Shown in pieces: positions 35,670-43,693 of a stretch of DNA of 55,192 bases. The stretch covers positions 1 through 55,192 of the forward strand of contig JAYTOX010000008.1 of the NCBI GenBank assembly GCA_043747595.1. Reading direction: 5' to 3'. The position numbers and the translations under genes were made by a program. Under the pieces are notes generated by a model. It saw nothing but the letters and a program-made list of their open reading frames with translations, searched no databases and was not told the DNA's origin. Source of the stretch: JADKIH01 sp043747595. GTDB taxonomy: Bacteria; Bacteroidota; Bacteroidia; AKYH767-A; 2013-40CM-41-45. How positions within the stretch are numbered: the first letter of the stretch is position 1; each line of letters starts with the position of its first letter.

Positions 35670-36884
35670 ATGGAGATTAATAAACCCATCAAGAATTTTA
35701 TTTTTATCGCATTGATATTGTTTACAGCAATTCTTGTTGTCGAAAAAATTAATGGTCGTTTTTGGCTGAACGATTTTAAAGTATTTTATGAAGCAGCGAA
35801 AGCTTTACTCGCAAACGAAAAAGTTTACGGAATTCCTTTTGGCTTAGAAACTGGTTTCTATAAATACTCTCCGTTCACTTTGCTTTTTTTTACTCCATTT
35901 ACATTTGTCCCGTATGGAATAGCAAGTGTGGTAGATTTTATTTTTATTTCGCTTGCCGCAATTTCCACAATAATATTATTAGAAAAAATTGTTAGAAAAA
36001 ATTTCCAGACGCCTTCCATTCCTAAAACAAGCACGTACTTGCTTATTTTACTTTGTGTAGTCAATCATCTAGTACGCGAATTGCATTTAGGAAATACGAA
36101 CATGATACTGTTGTTTTTATTGGTATTTTCTGTCAATCTTGCAATGGAAAACAAGGATAAGTATGCGAGTGGATTATTGGCAATTGCAATACTTACCAAG
36201 CCATATTTTTTAATTTGTTTGTTACCATATTTTTTAATCAAAAAGTATAAGACAATAATTTATGTATTTGCTTGGTTGTTTATTTTTGTGCTCGTTTCAG
36301 GAATGATAATAGGATATGAAAAGAGCATTTTGCTCTATGGAGAATGGGCGTTGGCGATGAAAGAACATTCAACGTATTTAAGTAGCAATCATACACTGTT
36401 TTCTTTGCTTAATTATTATTTTGGTTTGAAAATTTCGCCTTCTTTTGGAATTGTATTCTTGGGCATCGTAGGTATTTTATCTTTCAGTTTCTTGTGGATG
36501 AAAAGTCGAAACAGACAGAGCGATTTAAATGATTTGAAAAAAAATAACCAAAATTTTATTTTGTATTATTTTATTTTGATTGCAATGATCCCTTCTATCT
36601 TAGTAACCGACACAGAACATTTCTTATTTTCGCTTCCACTGATTGTTGTTTTGCTTTTAAAAGTGAAGGAAGAAATGAAAGTTGTAAATATATCTTTATT
36701 TATTTTTTTGATTTTTCTGTACGGGGGAAACTCATCCGATCTCTTGGGAAAAAGTTTAGCCGGCAAATTCGAAGACCTGGGTTTTTTAGGAATTGCAAAT
36801 ATTCTAATTATTTTTTTAGCAATATTTTTACTGCTTGATAAAAAAAGTAGGTGGTCTGAAAAATCAAAGAGAAATATATTGTAA
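35670..36884 (+). CDS. GT87 (DUF2029) family glycosyltransferase
   Basis: 404 residues with about ten membrane segments. The family signature is at the N-terminus: NDFKVFYEAAKALLANEKVYG (Asp35, the likely catalytic residue, starts it) followed by YKYSP (64-68). GT87 enzymes transfer mannose or related sugars from a polyprenyl-phosphate donor on the outer face of the inner membrane. The C-terminal segment, residues 336-394, is duplicated as a broken fragment at 39520-39696. The two copies share SSDLLGKSLAGKFED exactly. It is followed by the DUF4331 gene after 252 bases, and is divergent from another GT-C gene. Confidence 0.8.
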   Translation: MEINKPIKNFIFIALILFTAILVVEKINGRFWLNDFKVFYEAAKALLANEKVYGIPFGLETGFYKYSPFTLLFFTPFTFVPYGIASVVDFIFISLAAISTIILLEKIVRKNFQTPSIPKTSTYLLILLCVVNHLVRELHLGNTNMILLFLLVFSVNLAMENKDKYASGLLAIAILTKPYFLICLLPYFLIKKYKTIIYVFAWLFIFVLVSGMIIGYEKSILLYGEWALAMKEHSTYLSSNHTLFSLLNYYFGLKISPSFGIVFLGIVGILSFSFLWMKSRNRQSDLNDLKKNNQNFILYYFILIAMIPSILVTDTEHFLFSLPLIVVLLLKVKEEMKVVNISLFIFLIFLYGGNSSDLLGKSLAGKFEDLGFLGIANILIIFLAIFLLLDKKSRWSEKSKRNIL

Positions 36885-37079
36885 GCTTTTTATTTCAAGT
36901 GTAAAGCAAAATACAATTCTTTAATTTTTTTTTGTATTCAAAAAAGATTGATAATCAATATTTTAAGTAATATTTTTCGGGCTTTATTTTACAAAAAATC
37001 TTAACTAAAAAGCCTTCCCTGTAATTTTATTTCTAGTTAAGCCAATCCAATTTTTGAAATTTTGAGTATGTCCCCTTAT

Positions 37080-37098
37080 ACGAGTACTGTAGACTCGT
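37080..37098. repeat. Short inverted repeat in DUF4331 leader
   Basis: ACGAGT (37080-37085) and ACTCGT (37093-37098) flank a 7-base loop, 38 bases before the start codon. It could be an operator or leader hairpin. Confidence 0.35.
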
Positions 37099-37136
37099 GG
37101 TTTAATTCTTAGTTCTAACAATATAATTTAAACGAC

Positions 37137-39227
37137 ATGAAAAAAGCACTATTAAAAAAGATTACGCTAGCTTCATTATTATTTGGTGGAGTAGCAATTG
37201 CTCTAATTACATCAAATACTAATTTGATAATAGCATCTTCTCACAGAGAAGCACCATTGATTTCGAATGATCCATTGGCAGACAATACCGATTTGTATGC
37301 CTTCAGGAATCCAAGTACTCCCGATAAAGTAACAATTATCGCTAATTATGTTCCTGCAGAGTTACCGCAAGGAGGACCGAACTATTATTCATTTGGGGAA
37401 AACATCCGCTATGAAATTCACGTAAAAAATGGGCATTCACAAAAAAAGAATTCGGACGATATTATTTACCGTTTTACCTTTAATCAAATAAATCAAGACC
37501 CAACCACTTTTTTTAATATTCGTTTAGGAAAACAGAATCTAAAAACGACATATACATGTGAGAGAAGTATTGATGCAGGTTTATCTTTTCAAACTATAGC
37601 TACCAATGGAATTGTTCCACCAAATAACATTGGACCACGTTCTATTGACGGGCCAGTTGGGCTTGGAACACCGTATGCTACGTTAATGAGTAATGCGATT
37701 ACGCAGGCATCTACGGGTGAGCAAATTTTTTGTGGACCTGTTGATGATCCATTTTTCGTTGACTTAGGAGGTGTGTTTGATCTTGGACAAACTCGCAGCG
37801 GCGGGACAGGAAAAGATGCAGCACGTGATGCATTGGCTTGTAAGAATGTTCATTCAATCTGCTTGAATATTCCCATTTCAACTTTGCAAAAAGATGGACG
37901 ATTAGTTTCTACAGCAGCTAATATATTAGATCCTGAATTTATTATTGGCGTATGGGCTAATGCAAGTCGTCAACAAGTAACTGTACTTGATAATGATGGT
38001 GGTAAGCCAAAAACGAATGGTAAGTGGATTCAAGTTTCGAGAATAGGTATGCCATTGACAAACGAAGCAGTAATTCCTATTGGTGACAAAGATTATTGGA
38101 ATTCACAAAAGCCATTCAATGAAACATATTTCGAAAAATATTTTACGAATCCGGAACTTGCATTATACATGGATAACAGTCAGTTTGGTGGGGCTGTACC
38201 TGCATTGAGTGCTTTACGAATTCAGAGAAACTCATTGCAACAATTTGATTTCGGTAATACGCATAATGGACTTTACCCACTTTTGGGAAATCCTGCAACC
38301 ACAGGTACCGCTTTGGACCCTGCGATTTTTGGAAATTATTTACTTAGAGCAAATAGCCCTCGTTCAGTAGATATCTTGCCAATATTTATGACAGGAGTTC
38401 CAAACCTTCCGCCATATCAATTGGCTACTGGAAAAAACGGTAACCCATTAGCTGCCGGAAAACCGTTTATCAATAATTTCCTTCCAACATTCGGTGATAT
38501 GTTACGTTTGAATATGGCTGTTCCTCCAACAGATAGATCTGACCCGGCATTTAGTTCACTAGGACTTATACAAGCGGCGGTTCTTGGTTTAACAAATCCG
38601 ACTTACAATTCAACAACTGCTTTACAATTTATTCCTAATATGGATGGATTTCCAAACGGTCGCCGATTAGAAGACGATGTAACAAGAATTGAATTGCAAG
38701 CAGTAGGTGGAGCTGTGTTAGCAGCGATCGGTTTATGGTATGACGATTACACAGTAGGTTCTGCTAATCCTGTAACTCCAAATTTAATTGGTGTATTAAG
38801 TTACACAACAGGTGTAGAACAAAATGATACTACTTTTAAATCAGATTTCCCATTCGTTCAAACACCATGGAATGGATATACAGGATGTAAATGTGGAGCT
38901 TCAGGGTATTATAGAATTGCAAATAATGTTCCTTCAATGAATCTTGGGTTAAACATTACTGCCCCGGTTTCTATGATTGAAAGTTACCCAAATCCGGCAG
39001 GAGAAAAAACGACCTTTAAGTTGAGGTTAACAGAAAATGCAAAAGTTTCAATCAAAATTTTCGATATACAATCAAGACTAGTTTCTGAAGTTATCAATGA
39101 AAAGAAAGATGCAGGAACTTATCAGTTTGAAGCTGATCTTGCAGAATTTAATGCCGGAATATATTATGTTGTGCTGGCAACCAACAATGAAAATGTTCAA
39201 ACAATAAAATTAGTAGTTTCAAAATAG
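37137..39227 (+). CDS. DUF4331 protein with T9SS sorting domain
   Basis: 696 residues. After a signal segment the mature part starts SSHREAPLISNDPLADNTDLYAF, the diagnostic start of DUF4331. Further family features are VTIIANYVP, GENIRYEIHV, VFDLGQTR, CKNVHSICLNIP and NMDGFPNGRRLEDDVTRIEL. Family members are secreted and of unknown function. Residues 618-696 are a type A T9SS domain (MIESYPNPAGEKTTFKLRL, NAGIYYVVLA), so it should be exported to the surface. A strong terminator follows. It may be co-regulated with the GT87 gene upstream, but the gap and the leader hairpin argue for its own promoter. Confidence 0.88.
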   Translation: MKKALLKKITLASLLFGGVAIALITSNTNLIIASSHREAPLISNDPLADNTDLYAFRNPSTPDKVTIIANYVPAELPQGGPNYYSFGENIRYEIHVKNGHSQKKNSDDIIYRFTFNQINQDPTTFFNIRLGKQNLKTTYTCERSIDAGLSFQTIATNGIVPPNNIGPRSIDGPVGLGTPYATLMSNAITQASTGEQIFCGPVDDPFFVDLGGVFDLGQTRSGGTGKDAARDALACKNVHSICLNIPISTLQKDGRLVSTAANILDPEFIIGVWANASRQQVTVLDNDGGKPKTNGKWIQVSRIGMPLTNEAVIPIGDKDYWNSQKPFNETYFEKYFTNPELALYMDNSQFGGAVPALSALRIQRNSLQQFDFGNTHNGLYPLLGNPATTGTALDPAIFGNYLLRANSPRSVDILPIFMTGVPNLPPYQLATGKNGNPLAAGKPFINNFLPTFGDMLRLNMAVPPTDRSDPAFSSLGLIQAAVLGLTNPTYNSTTALQFIPNMDGFPNGRRLEDDVTRIELQAVGGAVLAAIGLWYDDYTVGSANPVTPNLIGVLSYTTGVEQNDTTFKSDFPFVQTPWNGYTGCKCGASGYYRIANNVPSMNLGLNITAPVSMIESYPNPAGEKTTFKLRLTENAKVSIKIFDIQSRLVSEVINEKKDAGTYQFEADLAEFNAGIYYVVLATNNENVQTIKLVVSK

Positions 39228-39250
39228 AAAGATTGAAAAGTAAATTTGGT

Positions 39251-39281
39251 AAGGGAGTCGAACATTTCGACTCCCTTTTTT
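39251..39281 (+). terminator. Rho-independent terminator after DUF4331 gene
   Basis: A perfect 11-base stem (AAGGGAGTCGA at 39251-39261 with TCGACTCCCTT at 39267-39277), a 5-base loop and a T-tract, 23 bases after the stop. Confidence 0.92.
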
Positions 39282-39507
39282 AATTAAATTAAAAATACAA
39301 GATATTTTTTAATTTTGACCATTGATCTTTTATAAATAGGTTTAATTGAGCAATTGACAACTGTTTAGCTAATTTGATTATATTATTTCACCATGTTGAA
39401 GTAATATTAAACGTTACAATTCTCCTTTTATATTCAAATGAACCGCACAACATTTGAGGTTATTATTTCGAATAATAAACTAAGATATTTTTTGTTTTAT
39501 TATTATT

Positions 39508-39702
39508 ATGAATCAAGAAATGAAATTTGTAAATATTGTTTTTATTTGTTGCGCTGATGTTTTTTTCGGGAGTTACTCATCCGATCTCCTAGGAAAAAGT
39601 TTAGCCGGTAAATTCGAAGATTGGGGACTTTTAGGAATTGCAAATATTATTATTCTTCTTCTTTCAATGTATCTAATGCTTAAAAGAAGTAAAGATTTTT
39701 AA
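39508..39702 (+). pseudogene. Duplicated 3' fragment of GT87 glycosyltransferase
   Basis: A 64-codon frame whose residues 5-63 align with residues 336-394 of the GT87 protein at 35670-36884. SSDLLGKSLAGKFED is identical and LGIANI is shared; over the core 44 bases only three differ (tcatccgatctc start). The rest is diverged, with a changed hydrophobic segment (CCADVFFG). It has no catalytic part or complete membrane domain, and sits alone between two terminator hairpins. I infer a relic of a tandem duplication of the GT87 end with the DUF4331 gene between the copies. It could still be translated as a small membrane protein. Confidence 0.75.
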
Positions 39703-39718
39703 CGAGATTATTAAGAAT

Positions 39719-39757
39719 AAAAAAAGGGAGAATGACATTGATGTCAGTCTCCCTTTT
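39719..39757 (-). terminator. Rho-independent terminator of the DUF7619-like T9SS gene
   Basis: A long hairpin: AAGGGAGA pairs with TCTCCCTT and TGACA (39733-39737) with TGTCA (39742-39746). On the minus strand it is followed by seven T. It lies about 20 bases after the stop at 39776 and also follows the GT87 fragment on the plus strand. Confidence 0.88.
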
Positions 39758-39775
39758 CAATTATATTTCAAGAAA

Positions 39776-41809
39776 TTATTCTTTCATTAATTTGACAGAA
39801 ACAATTTTATCCCTAAGGCTTAGTGTACAAATATAAATTCCATTTGCTAGCCCAGTAATATTAATGTTTTCTCTAGATGTTAGATTGGTTTTCGTCAACA
39901 CTATTTTCCCTTCAATAGTTCTTATAGTTAATTTAGCACTTTCAAATTCATCTTTTGAAAAATCGAAGGCGACCTTATTTTCGGCGGGATTTGGGGAAGC
40001 GATTAGATGATAAGAGTTACTCGTTCCGCCAATTCCGGTTTCGAGTTTAATAATATTGGTAGTGGTGTTAGTGATTACCGGAACATTACTGTCAAAAATT
40101 ATTCCTGCACGATTATGAATAAAGGTTCCCGGAGAAAGTGTAGTTGTGCTCGATAAGCTGTAATTTACGTAGCCGTTACTTCCAGCCATGTTACTGCCAC
40201 TATCGGGTAATTGAATATTGTAAAAAGTAAATGTTACAATCCTATTTCCATCTAATGTCATCTTTACAGGGTGAGATGATCCGAGTAAACGAAAAGATAA
40301 AAGATCAAGACCATTGTCTATCGTATCTTTCACTGTTACATTGTTAGCAGTAGCATTACCGGTATTCTGGAAATGTATTGAATATTGAATTTCTGCACCT
40401 GAAACAATTTCCCCATCGGGCACGGCAACTTTTTCGTTAGGGTCCCACGCATTTGAAATTAATTGATGAAGAGCTATACTATTATTTATTGGAACAGTAT
40501 CGTTCAATGGCGCAATAACAATAGAAGAGTTTAGAAAATTTCCAAGTACAGCGTTTAACGATGGAAGCAATTTTAACATGATAGAACGGTGTTGTCCAGG
40601 ATTCAAATTCGTATAAGCCCATTGCAATATCTGACCGTTTTGAATTGTTGGTGATGGAACAGCGCTTACAAAAGAATAGAGAGAGTCTATCACAAAAGTT
40701 ATTGTGTCGCTTTCTATTGCGGTACCATTATTTTGAAAATTGATTGGCATAGGTTCAACTTGTCCTGGTTTCGCTCCCCAATTGGGGCATGTAACTGCTA
40801 CTTCATGTATGTTTGGAATTAATTGTAATCCGAAATTTAAATTTCCTGAAGGCTGCGATTGAGGTAAACAAGTAAGAGTAGACCCTGTGGTTGAATTCCA
40901 ATAAGTGATTCCTGATGTAGTTAGTGTATAATTTAAAGTTGAATCGGTATAAAAAAATGTGTAGTTCCCTACAGCATCGGTTGAAACATAATAATTCCCC
41001 GGAAGTAAATTTACCACGTGATTTGCTATTCCTGTTTCATTGGTATCGCGAATGCCATCTCCATTCAAGTCGTTGAAAACGGAGCCCGACAAATAAGAGA
41101 AGTTAATAGCACTTCCTCCACAAGATCCAAAATGAAATGCAAATCCTGAAGGCATACTACAACTCAGACTAACCGGAAAAGTTGTAGTGATAGCAGGAAA
41201 TGGATATGCATTAGCCCAGTTGCAAGCTGTATCGCCTAATATTTTATAATCAAGTATAGTACTTCCGCGCAACCCAATTTGAGTCATCAATGGATTTGTT
41301 GTTAATGCATTTGATCCATAAATAAACCGGATGCAATTCGAACTTTCGTACATCATCAATTGAAAACTTACATCTCCACTGTTGCCGAAATAAGAATAAT
41401 GCAACCATTGAACAACACATATTCTATTTGGAGCCGTTCCAATAGTTGTGTATTGTAAACTAGCATTTGAATTAAAATGTATTAGATCGGCACCAAATGG
41501 TGCGATCACATTATTTTGAGTTCCTGAGAGAATTGTATAGAACGAACCAGTTCCGTTAGAGTCCAATTGAACATAACCATTTGTATTTACAGTCATGAAA
41601 TCGTGATTAGCTCCTCCGTAATTAAATGTAAAACCAATCGGAATTCCCTGATAGTGCACGTCGTCTACTCCTGGTGCGTCAATTGTTGTTCCACTGATGA
41701 CCGAAAAAGTATCGAGAGAGGCCGTAAAAGGGATTGAAGCAACTTGAGCAGTGCTCAAAAGGCTAGCTACATTAAATACTAAAAATAGGGATAGTAGTTT
41801 TTGTTTCAT
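39776..41809 (-). CDS. T9SS cargo with SdrD-B-like and DUF7619-like domains
   Basis: 677 residues from ATG 41809, where a signal peptide begins (MKQKLLSLFLVFNVASLLSTAQ); an ATG at 41902 would place 31 non-hydrophobic residues before it. Residues 20-230 form a beta-sandwich (GIPIGFTFNYGGANHDFMTVNTNG). Residues 240-330 hold an SdrD-B-like domain (GSVFNDLNGDGIRDTNETG). Residues 445-590 form a DUF7619-like domain (DPNEKVAVPDGEI, IQYSIHFQNTGNATANN, FTFYNIQLPDSGSNMAGS). Residues 605-677 form a type A T9SS domain (LIASPNPAENKVAFDFS, LANGIYICTL). It is a paralogue of the protein at 31406, without the PKD domain. Likely secreted. Confidence 0.87.
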   Translation of the reverse strand: MKQKLLSLFLVFNVASLLSTAQVASIPFTASLDTFSVISGTTIDAPGVDDVHYQGIPIGFTFNYGGANHDFMTVNTNGYVQLDSNGTGSFYTILSGTQNNVIAPFGADLIHFNSNASLQYTTIGTAPNRICVVQWLHYSYFGNSGDVSFQLMMYESSNCIRFIYGSNALTTNPLMTQIGLRGSTILDYKILGDTACNWANAYPFPAITTTFPVSLSCSMPSGFAFHFGSCGGSAINFSYLSGSVFNDLNGDGIRDTNETGIANHVVNLLPGNYYVSTDAVGNYTFFYTDSTLNYTLTTSGITYWNSTTGSTLTCLPQSQPSGNLNFGLQLIPNIHEVAVTCPNWGAKPGQVEPMPINFQNNGTAIESDTITFVIDSLYSFVSAVPSPTIQNGQILQWAYTNLNPGQHRSIMLKLLPSLNAVLGNFLNSSIVIAPLNDTVPINNSIALHQLISNAWDPNEKVAVPDGEIVSGAEIQYSIHFQNTGNATANNVTVKDTIDNGLDLLSFRLLGSSHPVKMTLDGNRIVTFTFYNIQLPDSGSNMAGSNGYVNYSLSSTTTLSPGTFIHNRAGIIFDSNVPVITNTTTNIIKLETGIGGTSNSYHLIASPNPAENKVAFDFSKDEFESAKLTIRTIEGKIVLTKTNLTSRENINITGLANGIYICTLSLRDKIVSVKLMKE

Positions 41810-42169
41810 TTGGAGAGTAGAGGGTTTTGAGTGATCGAGGGAGATGAAATTTCGCGTCAATTTGCAAAAAAAATTCATGTTATCTAATATTTTTTTCTTC
41901 ATTTAATAATTTAGCTAATATTTTGAGGGAATTGAACTATTGGAGAATTGGGTATCGATAAAATTTAAATAAATTTTTAAATTTTCTGGTCGATCAGTCG
42001 CTTAATTTATCAAAAGGGGATGTTATTTATTTACTATTCCTTAGTTTCTGTTCTAAAACGAAATTTAAAAGAGATGAATGATGCATTGCGCCCAAAAGAA
42101 ATCTTCATTTGTCAGAAAAAATATTATTTTTGGTCTGGGTAAATTCTAACCATTTGCCTTCAAATAATT
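41810..42169. other. Divergent intergenic region
   Basis: About 360 bases between the T9SS cargo gene and the NfeD gene. TATTTTTG at 42125-42132 fits the -7 consensus and lies 37 bases before the NfeD start, but no TTTG is at the usual distance. No gene was seen. Confidence 0.35.
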
Positions 42170-42616
42170 ATGAATTTCAATAATCCTTCGGTAGTTTGGT
42201 TTGTAGTCGGCTTTGTGCTGATGCTTTTAGAATTTGTAATGCCCGGATTGATTCTTTTCTTTTTTGCAGTCGGAGCATGGATCGTTGCTTTCTTGACACT
42301 CTTTTTCAATTTAAGCATCAATACTCAACTCATCAGTTTTATTATTAGCTCAGTCCTCTCAATTGTATTTCTGCGAAAGTGGATGAGTAAATTATTGTGG
42401 ACAAGAAAAGCCAGTAATGAAATTGAAGACGAGTTAATCGGAAAAAATGCCATTGCAGAAAGTTCGTTCGGTCCTGATGAAAACGGAAAAGTAGAATTCA
42501 GAGGAATTAGCTGGGGCGCACAATCTGACGACCAAATTATAAAAGGAGAAACCGTTATCATTGTTGGAAATGATAGTATCACATTAATTGTAAAATCTAA
42601 AAAAGCTACACAATGA
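42170..42616 (+). CDS. NfeD family membrane protein
   Basis: 148 residues. Two or three membrane segments (about 8-30, 31-48 and 50-68: VVGFVLMLLEFVMPGLILFFFAVGAW) precede a C-terminal OB-fold (about 85-145: IGKNAIAESSFGPDENGKVEFRGISWGAQS). This is the short NfeD form, without the N-terminal ClpP-like protease. NfeD proteins work with SPFH/stomatin proteins in membrane microdomains. The stop overlaps the start of the SPFH gene by 4 bases (ATGA), so they are translated together. Confidence 0.92.
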   Translation: MNFNNPSVVWFVVGFVLMLLEFVMPGLILFFFAVGAWIVAFLTLFFNLSINTQLISFIISSVLSIVFLRKWMSKLLWTRKASNEIEDELIGKNAIAESSFGPDENGKVEFRGISWGAQSDDQIIKGETVIIVGNDSITLIVKSKKATQ

Positions 42617-43554
42617 CAGCATCAACCACCATTCTAATTCTTTTAATTATTGCCTTATTTATTTCTTTTTTATCTACGTTTAAAGTAGTTCCGCAACGTT
42701 CAGTTTACATTGTTGAAAGACTAGGAAAGTATAGTCGTACGTTAGATGCAGGATTTCATATCCTGATTCCATTTATCGACAAAGTTTCTTATCGACAGAA
42801 TTTAAAAGAACAAGCGATAGATGTTGCTTCACAAATATGTATTACCAAAGATAATATTGCTGTAGAAGTTGATGGCATTTTATACTTGCAAGTAATTGAT
42901 CCGCAAAAGGCATCGTATGGTATCGATAACTATAAGTTTGCTGTTGTTCAAATTTCTCAAACTACTATGAGAAGCGTGATTGGTAAAATGGAATTGGATA
43001 AAACGTTTGAAGAGCGCGAAACAGTAAATGGAAGTATTGTTGAAGCGGTCGACAAAGCAAGTGGTCCGTGGGGAATAAAAGTTTCTCGTTATGAAGTAAA
43101 AAATATTTCGCCACCACAGAGTATCAAAGATGCAATGGAAAAGCAAATGCGTGCTGAGAGAGAAAAGCGCGCATTGATTGCAGAATCGGAAGGTGATAAG
43201 CAAGCAAAAATAAATAGGGCAGAGGGTGATAAGCAAGAAGCAATTGCTCGGTCGGAAGGTGAAAAGCAGCGACGTATCAATGAGGCATCGGGTAAGTCTT
43301 CTGAAATTGAAATGGTAGCCATTGCAACTGCAAAAGGAATCAGAGAAATTGCATTGGCAATCAATTCAGAGGGTGGACTTAATGCAGTAAACCTTCGCAT
43401 TGCAGAACAGTATTTAACAGAGTTTGGTAAGCTAGCTAAGACCAACAATACGATGATTGTTCCTGCCGATCTTTCAGATATTGCCGGAGTAATCTCGAGT
43501 GTAACATCAGTAATTAGTAAATTCCCTGTAGAAACACCGAAAGCGCTGAAATAA
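42613..43554 (+). CDS. SPFH/stomatin-like (paraslipin, QmcA-type) protein
   Basis: 313 residues. An N-terminal membrane segment (TTILILLIIALFISFLSTF) is followed by an SPFH domain (about 25-190: VPQRSVYIVERLGKYSRTLDAG, ISPPQSIKDAMEKQMRAEREKRA). A coiled-coil follows, with repeated EGDKQ/EGEKQ heptads (EGDKQAKINRAEGDKQEAIARSEGEKQ begins about residue 197). The C-terminal helix and tail end at residue 313. It should oligomerise at the inner membrane as a ring or scaffold. It is coupled to the upstream nfeD-like gene by a 4-base overlap. Confidence 0.92.
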   Translation: MTASTTILILLIIALFISFLSTFKVVPQRSVYIVERLGKYSRTLDAGFHILIPFIDKVSYRQNLKEQAIDVASQICITKDNIAVEVDGILYLQVIDPQKASYGIDNYKFAVVQISQTTMRSVIGKMELDKTFEERETVNGSIVEAVDKASGPWGIKVSRYEVKNISPPQSIKDAMEKQMRAEREKRALIAESEGDKQAKINRAEGDKQEAIARSEGEKQRRINEASGKSSEIEMVAIATAKGIREIALAINSEGGLNAVNLRIAEQYLTEFGKLAKTNNTMIVPADLSDIAGVISSVTSVISKFPVETPKALK

Positions 43555-43693
43555 ATAGTTCTGGTCCTTTCAACTTTTGATTAAAATAAAAGTCAAAACA
43601 ATGTGAACAAATCTTGGTACTTTATACTAAAGATTATCTACCAAAGTTTATTTGCACTTAATTCATAAATCACTAATTTAAAAACAACTGATC

